Source: Arthrobacter sp. fls2-241-R2A-200 (lineage in GTDB: Bacteria > Actinomycetota > Actinomycetes > Actinomycetales > Micrococcaceae). From it: a stretch of DNA of 64,000 nt. The notes beneath the pieces are model-generated. The model searched no databases, was not told the origin of the DNA, and worked only from the letters and a program-made list of their open reading frames with translations. This document shows, in pieces, positions 14,591 to 23,642 of the stretch (within the stretch, counting starts at the first letter, position 1; each line of letters starts with the position of its first letter). The translations under genes were made by a program, and so were the position numbers. The stretch is from contig NZ_JARVRJ010000009.1 in assembly GCF_030209745.1 (NCBI RefSeq), positions 62,001 to 126,000 on the forward strand. The letters are read 5' to 3'.

Positions 14591-16617
14591 GCACCGCCCT
14601 GATTTCGCCGCAAGTCCAAGCCACTCCCGCTAAAGCCGGCGGCGACCACACCCGGTGGGAGCGTATCGCCTTTGGCGGTCAGCCCCGTTGGGTCCGGCCG
14701 TCCGCCGCAGGCCTGCTCGTAGCGACCGCGTTCCTGTACCTGTGGAACCTCGCCGCCAGCGGTTACGGCAACTCGTTCTACGCCGCAGCCGTACAAGCCG
14801 GTACCAAAAGCTGGACTGCGTTGCTTTTCGGTTCGCTCGACGCCGGCAATGCCATTACCGTGGACAAGCCGCCGGCGTCGTTGTGGATCCCGGCACTGGT
14901 GGGTCGCGTCTTTGGCTTTTCCCCCGCAAGCATGTTGGTGCCGCAGGCACTCATGGGAGTTGCCGCCGTCGGCTTCCTTTATCTGGCCGTCAAACGCGTG
15001 ACCGGGCCGGCAGCAGGGCTGATCGCAGGAGCCGCCTTGGCTCTGACACCGGTTGCAGCACTGATGTTCCGGTTCAACAATCCCGACGCCATGCTCACCC
15101 TTTGCTTGGTTCTGGCGGCCTACCTGACCACCCGAGCGATCGAAAAGGCCGGCTGGAAGTGGCTCGCGGCCGCGGGCGCCGTCATCGGCCTGGCATTTCT
15201 GAGCAAGATGCTGCAGGGCTTCTTGATCGTTCCGGGCCTTGCTCTGGCGTACGTGTGGGCCGCTCCTACCACCCTGCGGAACAGAATCCTCCACTTACTC
15301 GGCGCAGCGGGCGGCATCGTGGTGGTCGCAGGGACTTACATCGCAATCTTCCAACTGACTCCAGCTTCCGCTCGGCCGTATATGGCGGGCTCCGAAACCA
15401 ATAGCTTCCTGGAGCTCACATTTGGCTACAACGGCCTGGGCAGGATCACCGGCTCGGGCGACGGCGGCGCAGGCGGCGGTGCGGCAGGCGGCGGCCCCGG
15501 GGGCGGTGGTTTCGGGGCGGGCGCTGGCGGCGGGGGGAACACTGGTTTCGGTGGAGTTGCCGGCATAGGCCGCATGTTCGGCACGAGCTTTGGCGGCGAA
15601 GTCTCCTGGCTCCTGCCTGCTGCCCTGATCTTGCTGGCGGCTGGGTTTTGGTTCACCCGCCGCGAGCACAGGACATCACGAAGCAGGGCTGCGCTGTTGA
15701 TGTGGGGCGGCTGGTTGCTGGTCACTGCAGGGATTTTCAGCTTCATGACGGGCATCATCCATCCGTACTATGCAGTGGCCCTGGCTCCAGCCATCGCCGC
15801 ACTGATCGGCATAGGGAGCGTTGAACTCTGGCGTGGACGCTCCTTCTGGGCCGCCCGGATAACGCTGTCCGTTGTTGTGTTGGGCAGCGCCCTGTGGTCC
15901 GCAGTGCTGCTGGGTCGCGACGCTTCCTGGCTGCCATGGCTGAGGGTTGCCGTGGTGGTGCTGGGCGTACTGGCTGCCGCGGGGCTCCTGCTCCGGGTGG
16001 ATACGATGCGGCTACGCGGTGGAACCAACCGCTGGGCGCAACGGGCTCCGACCGCCGCCGTCGTCATCATCTCGCTCCTGGCGGGCGGCCTGGGCACTAC
16101 CGCCTGGACTCTTGCTACCGCCGCAACACCACACACGGGCTCAATCCCGATGTCCGGACCCTCCGGTGCCCAAAACGGCGCCTTCGGTGGCCGCGCCGGA
16201 TTTGGTGGCATCGCCCGGGATGGTTTGGGCGACGCCGCCGCGTTCCCCGGCGGCCAGGCCGGCCCGGGTGGCGAAGGCACCGCCAACGCGGATCTGGCAA
16301 CACTCTTGAAGTCCACCAACACCAAATGGTCGGCGATCGTTTCAGGAGCGAGCCAAGCAGCGAGCTTGGAACTGGCATCGGACACCAGCGTGATCGCACT
16401 GGGTGGTTGGAATGGCGGCGACCCCTACCCAACATTGGCCGAATTCCAGGACATGGTGAATAAAGGCCAAATCAGTTACTTCATCTCCGGCGGTGGCGCC
16501 GGTGGTGGTGGGGGCTTTGGCGGCCGTGGCGGCAACTCCGAGGTAGCGACTTGGGTAGCCGCGAACTACACCGCCCAAACTGTTGGCAACTCCACCGTTT
16601 ACAAGTTGGTGGGCTAA
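14587..16617 (+). CDS. GT-C (PMT/ArnT-like) membrane glycosyltransferase 1
   Basis: A 676-residue polytopic protein with about eleven to thirteen helices. The first outer loop holds AITVDKPPASLW, comparable to the catalytic-loop EKPP of ArnT. FRFNNPDAML and ELTFGYNGLGR are shared with the next gene. A Gly-rich insertion (about residues 288-325) lies in an outer loop, and the C-terminal 130 residues form a soluble outer domain ending in a second Gly-rich patch. Such enzymes transfer sugar from a polyprenyl-phosphate donor to a cell-surface acceptor. The start overlaps the GT2-GtrA gene by 4 nt. Confidence 0.85.
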   Translation: MSTALISPQVQATPAKAGGDHTRWERIAFGGQPRWVRPSAAGLLVATAFLYLWNLAASGYGNSFYAAAVQAGTKSWTALLFGSLDAGNAITVDKPPASLWIPALVGRVFGFSPASMLVPQALMGVAAVGFLYLAVKRVTGPAAGLIAGAALALTPVAALMFRFNNPDAMLTLCLVLAAYLTTRAIEKAGWKWLAAAGAVIGLAFLSKMLQGFLIVPGLALAYVWAAPTTLRNRILHLLGAAGGIVVVAGTYIAIFQLTPASARPYMAGSETNSFLELTFGYNGLGRITGSGDGGAGGGAAGGGPGGGGFGAGAGGGGNTGFGGVAGIGRMFGTSFGGEVSWLLPAALILLAAGFWFTRREHRTSRSRAALLMWGGWLLVTAGIFSFMTGIIHPYYAVALAPAIAALIGIGSVELWRGRSFWAARITLSVVVLGSALWSAVLLGRDASWLPWLRVAVVVLGVLAAAGLLLRVDTMRLRGGTNRWAQRAPTAAVVIISLLAGGLGTTAWTLATAATPHTGSIPMSGPSGAQNGAFGGRAGFGGIARDGLGDAAAFPGGQAGPGGEGTANADLATLLKSTNTKWSAIVSGASQAASLELASDTSVIALGGWNGGDPYPTLAEFQDMVNKGQISYFISGGGAGGGGGFGGRGGNSEVATWVAANYTAQTVGNSTVYKLVG

Positions 16618-16619
16618 CT

Positions 16620-18629
16620 GTGACAGCATCCACCGCCCAGGGAACCGACCACTCCACTAATCCAGGCAACCGCGACCGGGACCGCATCCGCGACACGAAC
16701 GGTACCAGACGCGGCTTCCGCACGTTCCGTCAAGGATCCCGGCGGCAGCGGCTGGAGTTGGCCTCGATGCTGGTGGGCACCGCACTTCTCTACTTATGGG
16801 GATTGGGAGCCTCGGGCTGGGCAAATGCCTTCTACTCGGCCGCTGCCCAAGCCGGTGCCCAGAACTGGACGGCCTGGTTCTTTGGCTCATCCGATGCTGC
16901 AAACTCCATCACGGTAGACAAGCCACCCGCTGCGCTCTGGGTGACCGGGCTGTCCGTTCGGCTGTTCGGGCTCAACTCGTGGAGCATCCTGGTACCTCAA
17001 GCGCTCATGGGGGTCGCCACAGCGTGGATCCTCTATTTGGCAGTCCGAAGGGCCGCTTTGCCAGCCACGGGCAATGATCGTATGGCCCACCGCGCCGGCC
17101 TGTTGGCTGCTGCGGTCCTGGCGCTGACTCCGGTAGCCACGCTCATGTTCCGCTTCAACAATCCCGATGCCTTGCTGGTGCTCCTCATGACCGCAGCCGC
17201 ATACGGCGTACTGAGGGCTATCCAGGAGCAGCGGATGCGCTGGCTCGTGCTGGCAGGTGTCTTCTTGGGAATGGGATTCCTGACGAAACAACTGCAAGTC
17301 CTCTTGGTTGTCCCTGGCTTTGCGTTCGCTTACCTCATCGCAGCCCAACCCAAAGTGGGCAAACGTGTGATGCACCTGCTTGCCGCGGCCGGTGCCATGG
17401 CGGTATCGGCTGGTTGGTGGCTTGCCGCCGTCGAGCTTGTACCGGCCCAGCTACGGCCCTACATAGGCGGGTCGCAGGACAACTCGATCATGGATTTGAC
17501 CTTCGGTTACAACGGATTCGGCCGCCTGAACGGCGACGAGACCGGCAGCGTCGGGGGCGGTAACGGTTGGGGCCAACCAGGGCTGTTCCGCATGTTCGGG
17601 GCAGAGTTCGGCGGTCAGATCGCTTGGCTGATTCCGTCGGCCCTGATCCTCGGCGGGGCCCTCCTTTGGCTCGGTCGCAGGGCGCCCCGCACGGATGTCG
17701 TCCACGCTTCGGTGCTGGTGTGGGGTTCTTGGTTGCTGGTGACGGGATTGGTCTTTAGTTTCATGGCGGGAATCATCCACCCTTATTACGCGGTGGCGCT
17801 GGCGCCTGGAATCGCCGGGCTGACCGGTTTGGGTGGTGTCCTCCTCTGGCAGCGCCGATCCCAGGTGTCCACCGCAGCGGTTCTGGCCCTGGCCGTCGTG
17901 GCCGCCGGGCTGACGGCAAACTCCGTCTTGGCCAGCGCCCCGACTTTCCTGCCCTGGCTGCGCTGGATCATTCTGCTTGGATCAATCGCCGCCGGGGCGG
18001 CCTTGCTCGTCCCGGGCGGCTGGAGTTCGGTGCTGGTGACCCGCACGACGGCGGGGCTCGCCATCGCAGCGTCCCTCACCGGGCCACTGGCCTATTCTGT
18101 AGCCACAGCCTCGGTTCCGCATACCGGCGCGATCGTGAGCGCCGGTCCTGCAGTCACTGCTGGATTCGGTCCGGGGTTCGGCGGTAATCGGCCCCCGCGA
18201 GGGATCACACGGCCCAACGCAGCGCTTGGCGGGACCGGAGCGGGTCCAGCTGGTGGCCCTGGCGGAGGCATGGGCGGCCTGCTCGACACGGCGGCGCCAT
18301 CGTCCGACGTGGTGGCTGCCCTCCAAACCGACGCCGGCAGCTATACGTGGGCCGCCGCCGTCGTGGGTTCCAATAATGCGGCCGGCTACCAACTGGCCAC
18401 GGGACTGCCGGTGATGGCCGTGGGCGGCTTCAACGGCACTGATCCGTCTCCCACGCTCGCCCAATTCCAGCAAGATGTGACGGATGGAAAGATCCACTAC
18501 TTCATCGCCAGCCAGATGATGCGCGGTGATAGCGGATCCGATACCGCGACACAGATCGCTGCCTGGGTGGCGGCAAACTATGAAGCCCAAACGATCGGCA
18601 ACACCACGGTGTACAGCCTCCACGGCTGA
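16620..18629 (+). CDS. GT-C (PMT/ArnT-like) membrane glycosyltransferase 2
   Basis: A 669-residue paralogue of the preceding gene with the same landmarks: SITVDKPPAALWV, MFRFNNPDALL, DLTFGYNGFGRLNG, and a C-terminal outer domain (PVMAVGGFNGTDPSPTLAQF). The GTG at 16620 follows the previous stop by 2 nt; an extension to 16551 would overlap it heavily. Two paralogues served by one donor synthase suggest two acceptors or sequential additions. The C-terminal domains lack the long Gly-rich insertion of copy 1. A hairpin terminator follows. Confidence 0.85.
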   Translation: MTASTAQGTDHSTNPGNRDRDRIRDTNGTRRGFRTFRQGSRRQRLELASMLVGTALLYLWGLGASGWANAFYSAAAQAGAQNWTAWFFGSSDAANSITVDKPPAALWVTGLSVRLFGLNSWSILVPQALMGVATAWILYLAVRRAALPATGNDRMAHRAGLLAAAVLALTPVATLMFRFNNPDALLVLLMTAAAYGVLRAIQEQRMRWLVLAGVFLGMGFLTKQLQVLLVVPGFAFAYLIAAQPKVGKRVMHLLAAAGAMAVSAGWWLAAVELVPAQLRPYIGGSQDNSIMDLTFGYNGFGRLNGDETGSVGGGNGWGQPGLFRMFGAEFGGQIAWLIPSALILGGALLWLGRRAPRTDVVHASVLVWGSWLLVTGLVFSFMAGIIHPYYAVALAPGIAGLTGLGGVLLWQRRSQVSTAAVLALAVVAAGLTANSVLASAPTFLPWLRWIILLGSIAAGAALLVPGGWSSVLVTRTTAGLAIAASLTGPLAYSVATASVPHTGAIVSAGPAVTAGFGPGFGGNRPPRGITRPNAALGGTGAGPAGGPGGGMGGLLDTAAPSSDVVAALQTDAGSYTWAAAVVGSNNAAGYQLATGLPVMAVGGFNGTDPSPTLAQFQQDVTDGKIHYFIASQMMRGDSGSDTATQIAAWVAANYEAQTIGNTTVYSLHG

Positions 18630-18642
18630 GGACGGCTGAGGG

Positions 18643-18670
18643 CTGCTCAGCCTAGCGCGAGGCTGAGCAG
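18643..18670. terminator. bidirectional hairpin between convergent genes
   Basis: A perfect 11-bp stem (CTGCTCAGCCT and its inverse) with a 6-nt loop AGCGCG. It lies 14 nt after the GT-C 2 stop and covers the last codons of the convergent HAD gene, so it can serve both. Confidence 0.7.
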
Positions 18671-19342
18671 GTGGCCGCCGTCGTCGTGGGTTTGGGCGGT
18701 GACCGTCACTGCCCGATAGTCCGGGATGCGCCACATCCCTTCTTCGAGCTCGACGCCGGCCCCGCCCACCACCACCGTCCGCATTCCGGCGGCACGCGCG
18801 GCAGCGATACCTGCGGGGGCATCCTCGAAAACCACGACGTCGGCCGGCCCCACTCCCAGCAACGCTGCGGCTTTCAGGTACCCTTCGGGGTGCGGTTTAC
18901 CTCGAGTAACCGCCTCCGACGTAACGGCCGTAGCGGGCATGGCCAGCCCGGCTGCCCTCATGCGGATCTCGGCCAGCACAAGGTCCGCCGACGTGACCAG
19001 GGCGACTGCTTCCGGTGGAAGCGCCGAAAGCAGTGCAGCGGCGCCAGGCAGCGCCACAACCCCATCAATTCGACTCCGCTCCATCTCCCCAAGCTCGGCA
19101 GTCAACGCGGCGATGTCTGCCCCGGCAGGTGCGTAACGGCGCACGGTATCCCCCGCTTGGACGCCATGGGACGTTCGCAAGATGTCCTCGAAGTCCAAAC
19201 CGTAGCGGTCAGCGAACTCGGACCAAACCTGCTCCACGATGGCAGTTGAATCAACCAGCGTGCCGTCCATGTCGAAGAGGACGGCACGGACGGTCAGTTG
19301 CGGCGACCCGGCAGGTACGGCGTTTGCGGCAGGAAGGCTCAT
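18647..19342 (-). CDS. HAD-like sugar-phosphatase
   Basis: A 231-residue HAD hydrolase of the beta-phosphoglucomutase/sugar-phosphatase group. Motif I is VLFDMDGTLVDS; motif II is LVTSAD; the motif III Lys is in TRGKPHPEGY; motif IV is VVVFEDAPAGI. The start at 19342 has GGATGGAAG just upstream; an earlier in-frame start at 19465 would add 41 residues unlike the family. It probably dephosphorylates a small sugar phosphate; the exact substrate is not visible. Confidence 0.85.
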   Translation of the reverse strand: MSLPAANAVPAGSPQLTVRAVLFDMDGTLVDSTAIVEQVWSEFADRYGLDFEDILRTSHGVQAGDTVRRYAPAGADIAALTAELGEMERSRIDGVVALPGAAALLSALPPEAVALVTSADLVLAEIRMRAAGLAMPATAVTSEAVTRGKPHPEGYLKAAALLGVGPADVVVFEDAPAGIAAARAAGMRTVVVGGAGVELEEGMWRIPDYRAVTVTAQTHDDGGHLLSLALG

Positions 19343-19383
19343 GCTTCCATCCTGCCGCACGTCAAGCCGGCCGTGGTCACGCC

Positions 19384-19761
19384 CTAGCCATTGGGCCGCT
19401 GGGGCAGGTACTGGACGGCCCACTTGTTGCCGTCCGGATCGGCGAAGTAGACAAAATGGCCCCACTCCTGGATGTCGATATCGCTCACGTCCACGCCGTT
19501 GGCTTTGAGCTGTTGATGTGCCTCGTTGATGTCGCTGACCACCATTTGTAGCGAGGGCGCGGTCCCCGGCGGGGCATCATTGAGTCCCTCGCCGATGCAG
19601 ATGGAACATGCCGAGCCCGGCGGGGTGAGCTGCACGAAGCGGATACTGTCCGAGGGACGGGCATCGTAATCAGCGTTGAAACCGACTTTGTTGACGTAGA
19701 AGTCCTTGGCACGGTCGACGTCGGACACAGGGACAAACACCAGTTCAAGTTTCCAGTCCAT
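19384..19761 (-). CDS. VOC (glyoxalase/bleomycin-resistance) family protein
   Basis: A 125-residue single-domain VOC protein, with LVFVPVSDVDRAKDFYVNKVG at the start and YFADPDGNKWAVQYLP at the end. The usual metal-ligand positions are only partly occupied. Such small proteins act as dioxygenases, isomerases or binding proteins; no function can be assigned. TAGCCT lies 6 nt before the ATG, consistent with a leaderless transcript. Confidence 0.8.
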   Translation of the reverse strand: MDWKLELVFVPVSDVDRAKDFYVNKVGFNADYDARPSDSIRFVQLTPPGSACSICIGEGLNDAPPGTAPSLQMVVSDINEAHQQLKANGVDVSDIDIQEWGHFVYFADPDGNKWAVQYLPQRPNG

Positions 19762-19767
19762 GGGCTC

Positions 19768-19773
19768 AGGCTA
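19768..19773 (-). promoter_or_regulatory. leaderless-type -10 (TAGCCT) of the VOC gene
   Basis: On the minus strand, TAGCCT is followed by GAGCCC and then the ATG at 19761. Confidence 0.45.
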
Positions 19774-19821
19774 GCTGCGTGGCCCTTGGACGGGTAGAGG
19801 AGCGGCGTCGAAACCCGGAAG

Positions 19822-20457
19822 CTAGCCTGCCACGCCGTAGAGGCGATCGCCGGCGTCGCCCAAGCCCGGAACGATGTACGACTTCTCGTTGAGCTTTTCG
19901 TCAATGGAAGCCAGGACAATGTTCACGTTGGCATCTGCCAGCTCTTCTTCCAGCTTGGCCAAGCCCTCCGGAGCGGCCAACAGGCAGATGCAGGTGACGT
20001 CCGAGGCACCGCGCTTGAAAAGGAACTTGATGGCCTCGCGCAGCGTGCCGCCGGTGGCAAGCATGGGATCCAGCACGAAGATCTGCCGGCCCGTGAGGTC
20101 CTCCGGCAGGCGCTCGGCATAGGTGATGATGTCCAGCGTTTCTTCGTCCCGGGCCATCCCCAGGAAGCCAACCTCAGCGGTGGGGACCAGTTTGGTCATG
20201 CCTTCGAGCATGCCCAAACCGGCGCGAAGGATGGGCACCACCAGCGGAGTAGGTTTGGTGAACGCGGTGCCGATGGTCTTGGTGACAGGTGTCTCGATCT
20301 CGACCGGCTGAGTCTTGACCTCTCGCGTGGCTTCGTAGGCCAGGAGGGTGACGAGTTCTTCGGTGAGCTGCCGGAAGACCGGTGAAGGGGTGTTCTTATC
20401 CCGCAGTACGGTGAGCTTGTGGGCGACCAGCGGGTGGTCCACGACGAATGTGCGCAT
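19822..20457 (-). CDS. upp: uracil phosphoribosyltransferase
   Basis: A 211-residue type I phosphoribosyltransferase at the usual family length. It converts uracil and PRPP to UMP in pyrimidine salvage. The PRPP-binding loop is [11 protein letters not shown] (residues 128-138). The uracil-binding C-terminal segment [15 protein letters not shown] is intact. GGGGG directly precedes the ATG. It is divergent from tadA, with a 22-bp gap that must contain both promoters. Confidence 0.97.
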   Translation of the reverse strand: MRTFVVDHPLVAHKLTVLRDKNTPSPVFRQLTEELVTLLAYEATREVKTQPVEIETPVTKTIGTAFTKPTPLVVPILRAGLGMLEGMTKLVPTAEVGFLGMARDEETLDIITYAERLPEDLTGRQIFVLDPMLATGGTLREAIKFLFKRGASDVTCICLLAAPEGLAKLEEELADANVNIVLASIDEKLNEKSYIVPGLGDAGDRLYGVAG

Positions 20458-20467
20458 CCCCCAAAAC

Positions 20468-20473
20468 TATCAT
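20468..20473 (+). promoter_or_regulatory. leaderless-type -10 (TATCAT) of tadA
   Basis: TATCAT is followed by TGAGCT (6 nt) and the ATG at 20480. It lies in the 22-bp gap between the divergent upp and tadA genes. Confidence 0.5.
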
Positions 20474-20479
20474 TGAGCT

Positions 20480-21028
20480 ATGAGCCCCACCGAGCCGTAT
20501 CACGCAGACCACCTGGCGTGGATGGGCCTCGCCCTGGACCAAGCCCGCTTGGCGTTGACCACGGAGGACGTGCCCATTGGCGCAGTGGTGTTGGGGCCTG
20601 ACGGCGTCGTGCTGGGTTCGGGGCGCAACGAACGCGAGGCGCACGGCGACCCGACGGCCCATGCCGAGGTGGTCGCGATCCGGCAAGCAGCTGCGGTGTT
20701 GCAGCAGCGCGCGCTCGACGCCGGCGGGCACGGCGACGGCTGGCGGCTTGAAGAGTGCACCCTTGTGGTCACCCTTGAGCCGTGCGCGATGTGCGCCGGG
20801 GCCATTATCCTGGCCCGCATCCCGCGCGTGGTGTTTGGGGCATGGGACGAGAAAGCCGGGGCTGTGGGGTCAGTGTTCGACATCCTCCGCGAGCGCCGCC
20901 TCAATCACTGGGTGGAAGTTTATGCCGGGGTCCGCGAGGAAGAATGTTCTGCCCTGCTCCGGGAGTTCTTTGCTTCACATCGACTGCTTGGCAGTGGCGT
21001 CCAACGCGTCAATCCGCCGCTGGCGTGA
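20480..21028 (+). CDS. tadA: tRNA-specific adenosine deaminase
   Basis: A 182-residue zinc-dependent deaminase that converts A34 to inosine in tRNA-Arg(ACG). The zinc and proton-shuttle residues are present: HAE (61-63) and PCAMC (101-105). An insertion of about 15 residues (around 74-90, Gly/His-rich) separates the two motifs and is longer than in E. coli TadA. The last 54 nt overlap the 3' end of the convergent AlkZ-like gene, an unusually long tail-to-tail overlap. Confidence 0.93.
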   Translation: MSPTEPYHADHLAWMGLALDQARLALTTEDVPIGAVVLGPDGVVLGSGRNEREAHGDPTAHAEVVAIRQAAAVLQQRALDAGGHGDGWRLEECTLVVTLEPCAMCAGAIILARIPRVVFGAWDEKAGAVGSVFDILRERRLNHWVEVYAGVREEECSALLREFFASHRLLGSGVQRVNPPLA

Positions 21029-22195
21029 AGCCGGCGCGTCCAGGCTGAAGGACCGGAAGTCACCGAGTTGCTGCCCGATCCACTGCTCCACCTCGCCGAT
21101 CCGTTCCTTCACCGCGGCCGTAGCAGCAGCGAACGTCCAAGCTGCGATCCGTTCGGCACCGGGATCGTATTGCCAGAGCCCAATGATCCGGCCGCGGTCG
21201 AAGATGGGATGGTCCGGGAGGTCGGCTTGGAGCGCGAGCGTGGAACCGAGCACGCTCTTGCCCTTGTCCTCATCAGCGAACATGTCCGCCGAGTTCCTCC
21301 GTAGGAGCACCAGCGAATCTGTTCCCGCCAGCAGTTGGATCTGTTCTTCTTCGGGCTGTTCGAAAGCGGCCAGCTGTTCTACGTCGTCCGCCAGCATCCA
21401 TAGCACGTCACCGTTCGCGGTTGGCACTTCCACCGCGCCGACGGCGGTCAGCGCGGCTTTGCTCTGGGCGACAGTGAAGGCCGTGAACCACTGGCTCTGT
21501 TTCAGCGTCGCGCCCCCGGTCCAGCCCAGGTAGCACTTCATCAGCAGGCGGCGAGCGTCGTCGTCGTCGAGGTGGCTCGGCGGCAGGCCCCATGAGGTGT
21601 AGGCATACCGTTGCTGGTCGAGGCGGCCGTTGACGGGAACGCGGCGGATGCGGCCGTCGGCCTGGAGCAGCCCGAGGGCGGTGGGCAGCGTGGTGGAGGC
21701 GCCCTTCTTCTTGCCCTCCTCGCCGAGGTTGCGGACCGAGTCCCCCAGCACATCCCGTAGTTGTTTGGGGTCCATGGGCTCACCGGACTCTTTGAGCGCA
21801 TGCTCCACTTGGTCCTCAAGGAGGGTGATCTCGCCGCGGTCCACGCCGAGCCTGGCCAAGACTTTGAAAGTGGCGTTTGCGGCGTCCGTGCCAAGCTGCA
21901 GGCCCCATGCAAAGTCGTGGTGGGGCAGGACGTAGGTGCATCCGCGGGCGGTGGGGAGTTCGTGGATCTTGAGTGCTTGTACATCCCGGTCCACCTGCTC
22001 GCGGCTAGTGCCCGCCCGAGCGTAGAGCGTCAAGTAAGGGTTGGCGCCGCCCACGGATCGGGCCCAGCCGGCTCGCTCCAGGACGTCCTCGGAGCTCTTG
22101 CCTTCCAATGAACCGTCCAGGCCTTGTTTGTGCCAGGCCCACGCGCGGAGGCGCTCCGGGGTGAGGGTTTCTGCGGCTGGAATGCTGGTGGTCAT
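20975..22195 (-). CDS. winged-helix (HTH_42/AlkZ-like) DNA-binding protein
   Basis: A 406-residue protein of the family that includes the AlkZ/YcaQ DNA glycosylases, made of repeated winged helices. Typical features are LRAWAWHKQGLDG at the start, ARGCTYVLPHHDF, a central GRIRRVPVNGRLDQQRYAY, and YLGWTGGATLKQSQWF. AlkZ-type enzymes unhook interstrand crosslinks using a QxQ/QxD motif that I cannot confirm here, so glycosylase activity is tentative. It is last in the leftward MDR-PTPS-GT4 operon, 40 nt after GT4. CACAAT 6 nt before the ATG might be an internal promoter. Confidence 0.75.
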   Translation of the reverse strand: MTTSIPAAETLTPERLRAWAWHKQGLDGSLEGKSSEDVLERAGWARSVGGANPYLTLYARAGTSREQVDRDVQALKIHELPTARGCTYVLPHHDFAWGLQLGTDAANATFKVLARLGVDRGEITLLEDQVEHALKESGEPMDPKQLRDVLGDSVRNLGEEGKKKGASTTLPTALGLLQADGRIRRVPVNGRLDQQRYAYTSWGLPPSHLDDDDARRLLMKCYLGWTGGATLKQSQWFTAFTVAQSKAALTAVGAVEVPTANGDVLWMLADDVEQLAAFEQPEEEQIQLLAGTDSLVLLRRNSADMFADEDKGKSVLGSTLALQADLPDHPIFDRGRIIGLWQYDPGAERIAAWTFAAATAAVKERIGEVEQWIGQQLGDFRSFSLDAPASRQRRIDALDATAKQSM

Positions 22196-22235
22196 GGCCC
22201 TATTGTGCACCTTGGGTCAGCTTCTGCAGCTTGCG

Positions 22236-23240
22236 TCACTTAACGAGCGCCATGACAGCTTTGGCGACGACGGCGGCAGTTGCGTCCCAGCCCTGGAGTT
22301 CCTCCCGGGCGGTGCGCGCTGCGTCTCGCCAGTTTTGTTGGAGGGATGCATCCGTTAGCCAAGACCTGATGGCAGTGGCGAGGGCCTGTTCCCCGCTGAG
22401 ATCGAGAGCAGCACCCGCCCCCGTGGTGCCGAGCGCTTCGACCGCACCGGTCCCTTGACGGACCAGGACCGGAACTCCGTGCGCCAAGGACTCGGTGACC
22501 ACCATGCCGTAGGCCTCCGACTTCGAGATCAAAAGGCTGAGGTTCGCTCGGTGCCATTGCTCTTCCAACGGTCCGCCGCTCAGCTCGCCGGTGATGGTCA
22601 CGCGGTCCTGCAGTCCGTAATGCTCGACGGCGGCCGCCACCTCTGCCGCGTAGGCCGGGTCCGCATCCAGTGAGCCGACCAAGGCCGCGGTCCAGGGTAG
22701 GTCTTGGAGTTCGCCCAGCGCTTGAACGATGCCCGATTGGCTCTTGTTGGGCAGCAACGCCGCGACGGCGAGGATGTGCGGGGGTTCAGATCCGGCCGAG
22801 ATATCGGCGCTGTCGGCACCCGGTTTGGCCACCACTATGTGAAGCGGGCCGTGCTTGACCCGTAGCTCAGCGGCGGCATGATCGCTGGGGCAAATGATGC
22901 CAGTGGCGGCGGCAAGCGCCTTCGCTTCGAGTTCGGGGTGGTCTGCCAACGCCATGTGCGAGAGGATCCACACGTTGGTTCCGGCTTTAACTGCGCGGGC
23001 GATCTCCTCCGGCGCGCCGCTGGCCGCCAAGCCATCGGCAATGACTGTGGCTCCGCCGTCGTCGAGCAAGTCTGCCAACCGACGCCGATCCGCGACGCTG
23101 CCCACCGGCCAATCGCCGTCGGCCGTCACGGTTTGCACGTCCGCCCCCAAGACGGCGAGGTGCTCGGCGAGCTTGGCGTTGTACTTGTTCCCGCCGGAGC
23201 CGTGCCGCACGTTTCCCGGGACGATCAGGCGAATGCCCAC
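22236..23240 (-). CDS. GT4-type glycosyltransferase
   Basis: A 334-residue GT-B glycosyltransferase. The C-terminal half has the retaining GT4 signature: KSEAYGMVVTESLAHGVPVL contains the catalytic-type E-x7-E pattern. The N-terminal half starts with a glycine-rich acceptor loop (IVPGNVRHGSGGNKYNAKLA). Its ATG immediately follows the stop of the PTPS-like gene, so the two are coupled. The acceptor is unknown; the context of a pterin-type enzyme and a dehydrogenase suggests a small molecule and not a cell-wall polymer. Confidence 0.82.
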   Translation of the reverse strand: MGIRLIVPGNVRHGSGGNKYNAKLAEHLAVLGADVQTVTADGDWPVGSVADRRRLADLLDDGGATVIADGLAASGAPEEIARAVKAGTNVWILSHMALADHPELEAKALAAATGIICPSDHAAAELRVKHGPLHIVVAKPGADSADISAGSEPPHILAVAALLPNKSQSGIVQALGELQDLPWTAALVGSLDADPAYAAEVAAAVEHYGLQDRVTITGELSGGPLEEQWHRANLSLLISKSEAYGMVVTESLAHGVPVLVRQGTGAVEALGTTGAGAALDLSGEQALATAIRSWLTDASLQQNWRDAARTAREELQGWDATAAVVAKAVMALVK

Positions 23241-23639
23241 CTACTGGCCTTGGAGCTCCAGCGAGTAACCCGCCCACGCGTCGGGGTTTTCGCGGAGTAC
23301 CACGTCGATGCCGGTGAGGGCCGGGCCGTCTGCCGTGTCTTGGATGCGGGCAGCCATGGCGTCTGCGATGTGCTTGGCGAGTGCCTCGGTGGTGGAAAGT
23401 TTCCCCTTGAAGGCAGGGTGTTCATCAAGGTTTTTGTAGTTCAGGTCCCCGAGTACTTCCTCAAGGAAGCCGCTCGCAGCGCCGATGTCCAGGACAATTG
23501 CGTCGTCGTTGAGATCCCGACGGCGGAAGGTGACTTCGGCGACGAAAGTGGCCCCGTGCAGGCCCTGCGCCGGGCCGAAAGCCTCGCGAGGCAGGCTGTG
23601 GGCGATCATGAAATGACGTCGGACGGTCAGGCTAAACAT
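23241..23639 (-). CDS. 6-pyruvoyl-tetrahydropterin synthase/QueD-like protein
   Basis: A 132-residue T-fold protein of the PTPS/6-carboxytetrahydropterin synthase superfamily. The first zinc ligand is His14 (FMIAHSL). The usual HGH pair reads LHGATF (His28, then Ala30 in place of the second His), so one ligand appears to be lost. The nucleotide-anchoring Glu region is LSTTEALAKHI. It lies 3 nt after the MDR gene and directly before the GT4 gene. Loss of a zinc ligand argues against plain QueD activity. Confidence 0.78.
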   Translation of the reverse strand: MFSLTVRRHFMIAHSLPREAFGPAQGLHGATFVAEVTFRRRDLNDDAIVLDIGAASGFLEEVLGDLNYKNLDEHPAFKGKLSTTEALAKHIADAMAARIQDTADGPALTGIDVVLRENPDAWAGYSLELQGQ

Positions 23640-23642
23640 GTA

